Below are positions 1 through 6,180 of a DNA stretch of 14,023 nucleotides, piece by piece. The translations under genes were made by a program, and so were the position numbers. The notes under the pieces are model-generated. The model ran no database searches. It was not told where the DNA came from and worked only from the letters and a program-made list of their open reading frames with translations. The stretch's first letter is position 1, and each line of letters begins with the position of its first letter. The DNA comes from JAGVMG01 sp964461105 (lineage in GTDB: Bacteria > Chlamydiota > Chlamydiia > Chlamydiales > Rhabdochlamydiaceae), in NCBI GenBank assembly GCA_964461105.1, contig CAYWSY010000051.1, positions 1-14,023 on the forward strand, read 5' to 3'.

Positions 1-17
1 GGCTTTGAATCAGTCCC

Positions 18-75
18 TTAGGGTGCCTTTGAACCGGAAGGAGTATATACCCCTTCCGGTTCAAAGGCACCCTAA
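18..75. repeat. Perfect 24-bp-arm inverted repeat (REP-like palindrome)
   Basis: Positions 18-41 are the exact reverse complement of 52-75, separated by a 10-base centre whose core GTATATAC is itself palindromic. The right arm supplies the TAG stop of the minus-strand gene at 72-1151. No T-run follows on either strand, so it is not a canonical intrinsic terminator, although such a stem could still stop or stabilise the 3' end of that mRNA. Nineteen bases of the right arm (49-67) recur exactly at 12303-12321, and the core resembles the hairpin at 8761-8807. This suggests a dispersed palindromic repeat family. Confidence 0.85.
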
Positions 76-1151
76 AGTGCAAGCAAGAACCTGTTGAAAG
101 TGGCTTCCATTTCCTTAGAATTCATGAATTGGGTTGCGGTTTTTCGCCATGCTTGGTTGAGACGAGAGCATTGAAAATCCCCCGTTAAGAATCGTCTTAT
201 CGGCTTAAACGCATCAAATTTAGAGGGGGCCTCCCATGGAATTAACCCTAACGAATGACCGTGAATAAAGAGTTTGGTGCGAAGGGCCTGTAGCAATTCG
301 AGGTTTTCTTCATCAGGAAGAGGGGGAGGCGCGCTCAATTTAAGTCCTTCTAATTGGGAAGAAATCGCTTGGATGTGATGCTGAAAATCTGAAAAATTGG
401 AACTGTTGAGAGTGCATTGATGCAGCTGCATGAGCATACGCTCACATGTTTCTACCGATCGCATATGGACTTGTCTCTCTGTCAATTCACGAGGGAATGC
501 CTCCGCTACTTGTTTCTCTATTAACTTCAGGAGAAATTCTCTTTGAAATTCATTTGCAGAATAATAAAAATCTTTAAGCTGTTGCCCCAAGCGAAAGATC
601 GCGGGATTGTTACGATGAAAGTGATCTAAACAATCTTCATAGAGATGATGAATAGAAAAATATCCCTGGCAAGAGTCAATTAATAGAGAGAGGGCGAATT
701 GTTCTTGGTTAATCGAGTGTTTATAAGATACTTTTGAACTCAACTGGTCTATTGTTGTGATCGATGTGCATGTTGTTAGGATTGTATTGATAACAGGTTC
801 ATATATTGCCAGGAGTTTCATTTCTTGCTCTGGTGTCAAAGGAACTAGGACAATCTCTACAAGCTTTGATGTTGAGCTTGAAGCGAAATGCACGGCTTGG
901 GGAGGAGTGCCTCCTTGTTTGAAAGCCACTGAAGATAAGGAGCTATCGGCAATCTCGGCCAAGGGGTCACCCGCATGCGGCGCACTTCTCCGACGTCTTA
1001 AAGGGGAACTCCCTTCTGGTGGGGACCCTTTTTTAAATTCATGCAGCGCACTTCCGCGATGCTTGTGTCTTGGAGGGCCAGCAAAAGGATCATTAAAAAC
1101 TCGCTCGAGCGTTCTGTCTCTATGACCGTGGTGATGTATAGAAGAGCTCAT
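72..1151 (-). CDS. Hypothetical effector-like protein, 359 aa
   Basis: I do not recognise a family. The start is placed at the ATG at 1151, not further upstream at 1223, because an AAAGGA ribosome-binding site lies just 5' of it and the longer version would begin upstream of the predicted transcription start. The first ~95 residues are low in complexity: a His cluster at the N-terminus, then Pro, Ser and Arg, including a run of four arginines near residue 52. The remainder (about 100-359) looks mostly helical and charged, with no transmembrane segment or signal peptide visible. A disordered Ser/Pro-rich N-terminus before a helical body is common in chlamydial type III secreted proteins, but that role is inference only. 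The gene is divergent from the small-gene operon at 1304-1912. Its stop codon is contributed by the palindrome at 18-75. Confidence 0.7.
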   Translation of the reverse strand: MSSSIHHHGHRDRTLERVFNDPFAGPPRHKHRGSALHEFKKGSPPEGSSPLRRRRSAPHAGDPLAEIADSSLSSVAFKQGGTPPQAVHFASSSTSKLVEIVLVPLTPEQEMKLLAIYEPVINTILTTCTSITTIDQLSSKVSYKHSINQEQFALSLLIDSCQGYFSIHHLYEDCLDHFHRNNPAIFRLGQQLKDFYYSANEFQREFLLKLIEKQVAEAFPRELTERQVHMRSVETCERMLMQLHQCTLNSSNFSDFQHHIQAISSQLEGLKLSAPPPLPDEENLELLQALRTKLFIHGHSLGLIPWEAPSKFDAFKPIRRFLTGDFQCSRLNQAWRKTATQFMNSKEMEATFNRFLLAL

Positions 1152-1194
1152 CGCTTTTCCTTTGTTGTAATAGATATAAAAAAAATAATGAATG

Positions 1195-1223
1195 AGCATA
1201 TTTTTATTATTATTTAACGTCAA
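1195..1223 (-). promoter_or_regulatory. Candidate promoter for the 359-aa gene
   Basis: On the minus strand TTGACG (1223-1218) is followed after 17 bases by TATGCT (1200-1195), matching 5/6 and 4/6 of the sigma-70-type consensus. Transcription would start near 1188, giving a leader of roughly 35 bases before the ATG at 1151. The spacer is a run of A and T. Confidence 0.5.
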
Positions 1224-1256
1224 GACAGGGGCTGAGAGATTTAGCGGCTCCTCATA

Positions 1257-1285
1257 TTGACAAATTATTCTTTTAATTTTATCTT
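1257..1285 (+). promoter_or_regulatory. Candidate promoter for the small-gene operon
   Basis: A perfect TTGACA (1257-1262) is followed after 17 bases by TATCTT (1280-1285, 4/6). The predicted start near 1292 gives a leader of only about 12 bases, just enough to include the AAAAGGA ribosome-binding site before the ATG at 1304. It lies about 34 bp from the divergent promoter at 1195-1223, so the two could share a regulator. Confidence 0.55.
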
Positions 1286-1303
1286 CAAATTAAAAGGACA
1301 ATC

Positions 1304-1459
1304 ATGCACAAGCTCCCCCCATTAGCCGGTTGGCCGGCTCAAACGTCCATCGTTCCTGACAAGGGATCCTCCCTGCACAAGCAAGGGAGCAAAAAAAAGA
1401 GAACTCTGGCACGTCGGCAGAAAAAGGGAGCTGTCAAACAAGGACATCCTCATGACTAA
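1304..1459 (+). CDS. Small basic protein, 51 aa
   Basis: A 51-residue ORF begins at ATG 1304 with a good AAAAGGA site five bases upstream and ends in TAA at 1457-1459. Its last eight bases overlap the next gene, so the two are probably translationally coupled. The N-terminal half contains Pro-rich stretches. Residues 30-41 are strongly basic (KKKRTLARRQKK), resembling a nucleic-acid-binding tail or a nuclear localisation signal. An AGCCGG/CCGGCT stem (1324-1339) lies in the coding sequence. No family is recognised. The ribosome-binding site, promoter and overlap support a real gene despite its size. Confidence 0.6.
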   Translation: MHKLPPLAGWPAQTSIVPDKGSSLHKQGSKKKRTLARRQKKGAVKQGHPHD

Positions 1460-1679
1460 TCGGATTGGAGATTCCTTCTCAACACCTCCTTCCCTTCCTC
1501 AAGGAGACTCTGTGGCTGAACTCAGCGGACAGCTTCGTGCTAAACTCTTAGATGTTGCCCAAAACCTCCAGGACATCCTCAATCAGCCTGGGAAATTAGG
1601 AAGCGATTCCACGCTTACCGAATTTCAAACACATGCTCTGCAATTAAGCTCTCTTGTGACCAAGGCGATGCAATGCTAA
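1452..1679 (+). CDS. Small helical protein, 75 aa (paralogue of the next gene)
   Basis: Starts at ATG 1452 inside the end of the 51-aa gene and ends by overlapping the next ATG at 1673, so three genes are packed head to tail. A Pro/Ser-rich N-terminus (residues 1-20) precedes a predicted helical segment. The stretch LLDVAQNLQDILNQP (about residues 32-46) matches NLKDAAEILSNILSQP in the following gene through a pattern L-x-D-x-A-x-x-L-x-x-I-L-x-Q-P. No membrane segment or known domain is visible. Small helical secretion-system components or chaperones have this size, but nothing in the sequence proves such a role. Confidence 0.65.
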   Translation: MTNRIGDSFSTPPSLPQGDSVAELSGQLRAKLLDVAQNLQDILNQPGKLGSDSTLTEFQTHALQLSSLVTKAMQC

Positions 1680-1912
1680 AAGAGAATCTCAAAGATGCCG
1701 CTGAAATCCTCTCCAATATCTTAAGCCAGCCACTGAGCATCCCAGGCGCCTCTTCCGAGATCTCTCTCCAAAAGGCACTTGAGTCCTATGACCCAGCTGA
1801 TCCTGCCCCTTCAGACCTCTTAAAAATTTTAACCGAATTTGTCAAATACCCAGAACCCACTCAGACCCTCATTCAAGAACTCGAGCTCCTCGCTCAAGAC
1901 CTCTCTCATTAA
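1673..1912 (+). CDS. Small helical protein, 79 aa (paralogue of the previous gene)
   Basis: The ATG at 1673 lies within the last seven bases of the preceding gene (sequence CAATGCTAA), which implies translational coupling. The protein is acidic and Leu-rich. Its first 20 residues repeat the L-x-D-x-A-x-x-L-x-x-I-L-x-Q-P pattern of the upstream product, and a second helical stretch follows from about residue 52. Tandem duplication followed by divergence is the simplest reading. No known domain is recognised. The operon seems to end here: 87 AT-rich bases without a clear hairpin separate it from the next gene. Confidence 0.65.
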   Translation: MLKENLKDAAEILSNILSQPLSIPGASSEISLQKALESYDPADPAPSDLLKILTEFVKYPEPTQTLIQELELLAQDLSH

Positions 1913-1999
1913 TAAAAATTAACATACGACATAATAGTTTGTTTAGTATTAATTATCCAAGCTATCTGCTATCATTTTATTTATAACCAAAAAAATAAA

Positions 2000-3640
2000 A
2001 TGACGATTCAACTTAATCAAATCCCCCTCATTTCCACTATCAACCACTGGTGGACCCTCCGTGCTCAAAACAAAGAGCTTGCAGCTGCCACAAAAGCGCT
2101 GACTCAGATGAGCCATGCATCAGTGATTCCGAACGCCCCCCAACTCATCGAGCATGCTAAAAAGAGCCCTGAGCTCAAAAGAGAAGTGGCTAAATTAGAA
2201 CGCGCCTACTTTATCTTTCTTAAAAAGACGGGGAAACCGATTCCCGCACATTATAGCGCCCAAGAAAACCTAGATATGGTTGCGAAATTCTCAATACTTG
2301 GGATCACTCCTCGTTTCCTGCGCAATCATCCCGAATTTTTATCCCATGCGCGGGATCGATTTTGGCTCCACTATTTTCCATTTGTACAATTCCCTATCCG
2401 AATGAAGGGCAACCAACTCTATTTTCGCGTTGAAAACCGAGAAAACAGCGCTCGTTACCAATGGGTATCATGGTCTGAATTGAGCTGCCGTAACTTAGGT
2501 GACATGCGCATTACTTATCAGGGTTTTGCACTGGGGCACCCGGATCGTTCTTCTTGCCTCGTTCCATTAAAAACAGTTCCATCTGGTGATAAATACGCTC
2601 TGCAATTTGTGACGTCTTGCCCAGTTGGCAGAAGACTTCCGAGCTCAATTGACTTTAAAGATAGTGGTCATAGCTTCACTCAAATCATTATTCCCAAAAG
2701 GAAAACCGGAGATGCCGAAGTGTTTTCTGTTGGATTTTATCCCAGAAAGGTGGCTGATTTCGGCATGCAATTTTTTAAAACCGTTCCAGGTGTTTATCGC
2801 AATCATGATTCTAATGTCTCTCGCATTCAAGCGGGCCAGGTGATTCCTGTTGTCAAGCAATACCTGCTGCATCAGGATCGCACGCATAATCCCTGCCTGT
2901 TTTCTTTGATCAAAAATATGAAAGCGATTCGCTCTGCAATGAAAGCTGAAGGGCACTATTGCGCTTCCATCACATTGAAAGATGTAGAAAAAGCGATGCT
3001 TGAACGCAATGAACCTGAGCTCGATCGCATCTTAATTGAACTGACCCAGATTCGCAAACATATCGTGTCAGGAAAAATTAGAGTAAAGATTAAACCAATG
3101 ACTCGTGCAGAAAAAGCTCAAGTCATGAAAGAGCGCTTTGAGAAGGCGCAAGGGAAACATTCTTACCACATGCTCGGATCTAATTGCACTGCAGTCTCTT
3201 TCCGCGAAGAGGCATTTGCGGTAGCCTTTCTCGATGCCACACTCGATGCTGACAAAGCAATTAAAGTCTACAACTCCCAAGTGGATATCCGCGATTATCA
3301 CTTCGGATTCCTAGATCGGCTCCGCAATATTTTAGAGAGGGTCTTCCTCCACTTTTTTGCAGCCCTTCCTTTGACCGGACCCCTTCTTGGCATTGGCTTT
3401 ACTCATCCAGACACCCCGGAATCTCCAAGCAATAGGCTCATCCCTTCTGTTCTTTCAAATACCGCTTCGGCGACCCACGAATTACTCTCTGCCCCATTTG
3501 TTAATCGACCCCTCTTTCCTGCAGGTGAGCTCATGGCACGAAAAACACCTGTGATCCACCCTCCAGGAGTATTGGGACGACTCAAATACCTATTCCATCG
3601 CAGCTTGCTACTTAATTCAGGGGAAACGGAAACACCTTGA
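2000..3640 (+). CDS. Hypothetical protein with possible permuted papain-like Cys/His core, 546 aa
   Basis: No family is assigned with certainty. Residues 221-248 contain a G-H-S-F motif (His224) followed by hydrophobic strands ending G-F-Y-P. Residues 389-400 read YHMLGSNCTAVS with Cys396. A His-containing strand well before an N-C-[TN] helix start is the order seen in circularly permuted papain-fold proteins such as the PPPDE and LRAT families, so a cysteine peptidase or acyltransferase is a reasonable guess. A charged helical insert (about 300-385) separates the two, and a hydrophobic stretch lies around 443-466. Translation starts at ATG 2000 with no convincing Shine-Dalgarno; a weak extended -10 (TGCTATCAT, 1967-1975) lies upstream in AT-rich DNA. 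The 3' end overlaps RNase Z by 29 bp, tail to tail, with no terminator between them. Confidence 0.7.
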   Translation: MTIQLNQIPLISTINHWWTLRAQNKELAAATKALTQMSHASVIPNAPQLIEHAKKSPELKREVAKLERAYFIFLKKTGKPIPAHYSAQENLDMVAKFSILGITPRFLRNHPEFLSHARDRFWLHYFPFVQFPIRMKGNQLYFRVENRENSARYQWVSWSELSCRNLGDMRITYQGFALGHPDRSSCLVPLKTVPSGDKYALQFVTSCPVGRRLPSSIDFKDSGHSFTQIIIPKRKTGDAEVFSVGFYPRKVADFGMQFFKTVPGVYRNHDSNVSRIQAGQVIPVVKQYLLHQDRTHNPCLFSLIKNMKAIRSAMKAEGHYCASITLKDVEKAMLERNEPELDRILIELTQIRKHIVSGKIRVKIKPMTRAEKAQVMKERFEKAQGKHSYHMLGSNCTAVSFREEAFAVAFLDATLDADKAIKVYNSQVDIRDYHFGFLDRLRNILERVFLHFFAALPLTGPLLGIGFTHPDTPESPSNRLIPSVLSNTASATHELLSAPFVNRPLFPAGELMARKTPVIHPPGVLGRLKYLFHRSLLLNSGETETP

Positions 3641-4520
3641 AGTCTTCTGCAATTACCGTATTTGGGAAGATTGCTCTGGCCTCTCTTGCAAACTCACCAA
3701 GGTCTTGATAACGCGCGGAAAAATGGGTCAGAATGAGTTGTTTTGCACCCGCTTTTTTTGCAATCTGAGCTGCTTGTGCTGCCGTCATATGATGATGTTT
3801 AGAGGCTAAATGGTGATGTGCTTCAAGATAGGTGCTCTCACACAAAAGCACCTTGGCATCGCGCGCAAGATCAATTGCTTCCTGACAGGGAAGAGTATCA
3901 ATGACTAATGCAAGAACATCTCCGGGACGAATGTGGCTGACCTCATCGAGATGAATGGTCCTTCCATCGATACGAATAACCCCTTCTTGTTCAAGCGTGC
4001 GCACAAGTGGGCCTCTTACGCCTAGAGCATCTAATTTGTTCCGATCAAATTTGCGGGTATCGGGCTCTTTAATACGCCAACCAATATTATCGACGCCGTG
4101 CTCGAGAAATTTAGCTTCGATCTGGAAATGATCGTCGATATGCACAATCCCTTCACTGCTAACTGGATGTTCGATGACTTCGATGATTTCATGATATATT
4201 GTGCCGTAGCGCAGACGATCAAAATAGACCTTTCCACTTGCAGGGTAATAACAGTGGATCGGGTGGGTGACCTTATCGAGGTTAAGGCGCATGAGCATTG
4301 AGCCGAGCCCTAAGCAATGGTCTCCATGAAAGTGACTGACAAAAATGCGAGTCACACAGGTAGGGGCGACGTTTGCAAAGATAAATTGGCGTTGCGTTCC
4401 CTCACCTGGATCAAAAAGAAGCCCTTCTTCATTCCAGCGCACAAGATAAGCTCCGTGGTTACGCGTGCGGGTTGGTTGTTGACTCGAGCATCCTAAAATA
4501 ATAATGTCACGTGCGCTCAT
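3612..4520 (-). CDS. rnz: Ribonuclease Z (tRNA 3' processing endonuclease), 302 aa
   Basis: Zinc-dependent metallo-beta-lactamase-fold endonuclease that trims tRNA 3' trailers in the cytoplasm. The HxHxDH metal motif is at residues 63-68 (SHFHGDH). Other likely ligands are His141, Asp208 (V-I-D-T) and His266 (L-T-H-F), and a Gly-Pro element typical of the short RNase Z form lies near 170. The length fits bacterial RNase Z (about 300 aa). The start is set at ATG 4520 because AGGAGG lies five bases upstream and this ATG overlaps the rhomboid stop as ATGA; a longer reading to 4568 would run back into the rhomboid gene. It is the last gene of the lon operon. Confidence 0.93.
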   Translation of the reverse strand: MSARDIIILGCSSQQPTRTRNHGAYLVRWNEEGLLFDPGEGTQRQFIFANVAPTCVTRIFVSHFHGDHCLGLGSMLMRLNLDKVTHPIHCYYPASGKVYFDRLRYGTIYHEIIEVIEHPVSSEGIVHIDDHFQIEAKFLEHGVDNIGWRIKEPDTRKFDRNKLDALGVRGPLVRTLEQEGVIRIDGRTIHLDEVSHIRPGDVLALVIDTLPCQEAIDLARDAKVLLCESTYLEAHHHLASKHHHMTAAQAAQIAKKAGAKQLILTHFSARYQDLGEFAREARAIFPNTVIAEDFKVFPFPLN

Positions 4521-5674
4521 TTCAGCCTCCTGCCAAAAAAGCTGAATTTTCCTAAAAACATCCCACAAAGGCCGCCCACCACGTGAGCAGTATTGGCGAT
4601 CATCGGCATGACACTCACTGCAGAGAAGAATTCAATTCCAAGTGTAATCCATTCTAATGCGAGCATGCTTAACACAAAAATGATTAAAAAAAGAAACGTC
4701 GCTTTACTTAATGGATAACCTTCCCAAGGAGCTATTCTTTGACGCATCCAAATAAACCCCGCAAGCCCAACCACAACCCCAGAGATGCCTAAGAAAAAAG
4801 GACCGCTCATCAAATATTGGGCGACGTTTGAGACAATGCCAATAATCAGGATCAGTGGAATTACACGCCATGGGCGCAGCCGCTCATCAATCTGTCTTCC
4901 TAAAATCCAGATCCACGCTAAATTAAACAAAATGTGAAGAAAGTCCCGATGCATCAAGCAAGGGGTAAATAAACGCCACCATTGATCTTGTCGGATCTTT
5001 TCAAAAAGTGGCGGGGTAGCAAGAGCCTCCCCTTTTGCCTTGCGCGCTGTGACCCACTGATTGTAAAAACCTCTCCAGATAGGAACCTGTTCAAGCCGTC
5101 TTAAGTCTGCAAGGATCCGTGGCGGCAAGTCTTTGACTTCTTTATAGGGCTTTAAGTCATGCGCGTCTAAAAACAGGTCTGTCTGCCGTTGAAAGTCAGA
5201 TGGGTCATCAAACAAGAGCGCCTGTTGCACAGGCGTAAAAGAAATTTGAGCAGCAACAGGGCCTTTTGCAGCAGTGAGCTGTGTTTCTTGAATATCAATC
5301 CACATGAATAGAAACACACAAATGGCAATGATCCAGTGAGTCAGCGAAAAGGAAAAGCGATTTTTCTGCAATGGAGGAATCGGCTCAAGCGAGTCAAGCC
5401 CATTATCCGTGCTACCTTGAGATGGGGGAAGTGAGGAAATTAAGGGGGCCTGGAGATTTTGAAACATCTGCTCATCAGGGTGATTGCGGTAGCGTTCCGC
5501 CCACTCTAAAGAGATTTCAAAATCATTCTCATCATAGACCCAAAGCCTATACCGCTTTTGATGCGTTGTTTCATCTTGAAACGGCTCATATGTGTTCTGA
5601 ATCCCTTCTTTAAGAAGGAGCGCATAGAGAGTATAAGCTTGTTTTTCTGTGTCGAAAGAGCTAATTAAGCGCAT
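4517..5674 (-). CDS. Rhomboid-family intramembrane serine protease, 385 aa
   Basis: Predicted to cleave membrane-protein substrates within the bilayer. The catalytic Ser is in GISG (Ser298) and the catalytic His is His364 in NTAHVVGG. The family's first conserved block WWRLFTP...H..F.HILFN runs from 232 to 251, with Asn251 in the usual position. Residues 1-60 (MRLISSFDTEKQAY onward) resemble the small cytoplasmic N-terminal domain of GlpG. A first membrane segment lies at about 110-126, separated from the rhomboid core by an unusually long hydrophilic stretch (127-230). Four or more further membrane segments follow to about 376. The start ATG 5674 lies within the end of the upstream gene (10-bp overlap) and the stop overlaps the rnz start as ATGA, so translation is coupled both ways. 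Substrates are unknown. Confidence 0.88.
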   Translation of the reverse strand: MRLISSFDTEKQAYTLYALLLKEGIQNTYEPFQDETTHQKRYRLWVYDENDFEISLEWAERYRNHPDEQMFQNLQAPLISSLPPSQGSTDNGLDSLEPIPPLQKNRFSFSLTHWIIAICVFLFMWIDIQETQLTAAKGPVAAQISFTPVQQALLFDDPSDFQRQTDLFLDAHDLKPYKEVKDLPPRILADLRRLEQVPIWRGFYNQWVTARKAKGEALATPPLFEKIRQDQWWRLFTPCLMHRDFLHILFNLAWIWILGRQIDERLRPWRVIPLILIIGIVSNVAQYLMSGPFFLGISGVVVGLAGFIWMRQRIAPWEGYPLSKATFLFLIIFVLSMLALEWITLGIEFFSAVSVMPMIANTAHVVGGLCGMFLGKFSFFGRRLK

Positions 5675-6180
5675 GTGTGCACAATTTTTTTAAGGATCTG
5701 TGTTGTGGATAAACCGGGAACCAAAGGAACAATATGGATCCGCCCCCCATGAGCACGGACCGTCTTTGCTTCAATACACTCTTCTCCATATTCCGCCCCA
5801 TTGACATGAACATCCGGTTTGACCTTCTCAAGAAACGCGCACGGGTCTAATTCATCAAACCAACTCACCATATCCACCATCCCTAAGGCAGCCATCATCT
5901 GCAATCGAAATTCCAAAGGGATAATCGGACGGGAAGGACTTTTATATGCTTGAATGGAGCGATCGGTATTCAGCGCAACTAAGAGAAGATCTGCTTGCAA
6001 TGATGCTTGGTAGATCATCTCTAAATGCCCTGCATGCATCAGATCAAAGGAACCGTTCAGTGTAGCAATCGTCTTGCCCGAATGTTTGACTTCCTCTGCC
6101 CACAACTCGAGCCTGACAGGATCGATGTATTTGGAGCGAATAGAGGATGCAAACGTATTAGGCTCGAGGGAAAGCGACAT
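5665..6180 (-). CDS. rfaE2: Cytidylyltransferase-like nucleotidyltransferase, HldE/RfaE domain II type, 171 aa
   Basis: A single-domain nucleotidyltransferase resembling the C-terminal half of bifunctional HldE, which adenylates D-glycero-beta-D-manno-heptose 1-phosphate for ADP-heptose and LPS-core synthesis. Residues 42-52 carry the nucleotide-binding N-G-S-F-D...H-A-G-H signature (His49, His52). Further family features are N-T-D-R near 71, S-R-P-I-I-P-L-E-x-R near 83-92, V-N-G-A-E-Y near 126 and the C-terminal S-T-T-x-I-x-K-K. The kinase half (domain I) is absent. The start is ATG 6180, with GAGGTG four bases upstream and a 23-bp overlap with lon; the longer reading to 6252 would overlap lon by 95 bp without a better site. 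Chlamydiaceae are not known to make heptose, so the substrate here may differ. Confidence 0.85.
   Translation of the reverse strand: MSLSLEPNTFASSIRSKYIDPVRLELWAEEVKHSGKTIATLNGSFDLMHAGHLEMIYQASLQADLLLVALNTDRSIQAYKSPSRPIIPLEFRLQMMAALGMVDMVSWFDELDPCAFLEKVKPDVHVNGAEYGEECIEAKTVRAHGGRIHIVPLVPGLSTTQILKKIVHTCA

Noticed and set aside
18..75. Hairpin at 18-75 as a standard intrinsic terminator
   Set aside because: The stem is very strong but no T-run follows on either strand, and its sequence recurs elsewhere, so a repeat element is the better description.
757..1125. Plus-strand ORF of 122 codons opposite the 359-aa gene
   Set aside because: It is antisense to a gene with a promoter, a ribosome-binding site and a plausible protein. 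It has no such signals itself, and its composition reflects the complementary strand.
4521..4568. Upstream extension of RNase Z by 16 residues
   Set aside because: It runs into the rhomboid reading frame and has no ribosome-binding site, while ATG 4520 has AGGAGG and an ATGA overlap.
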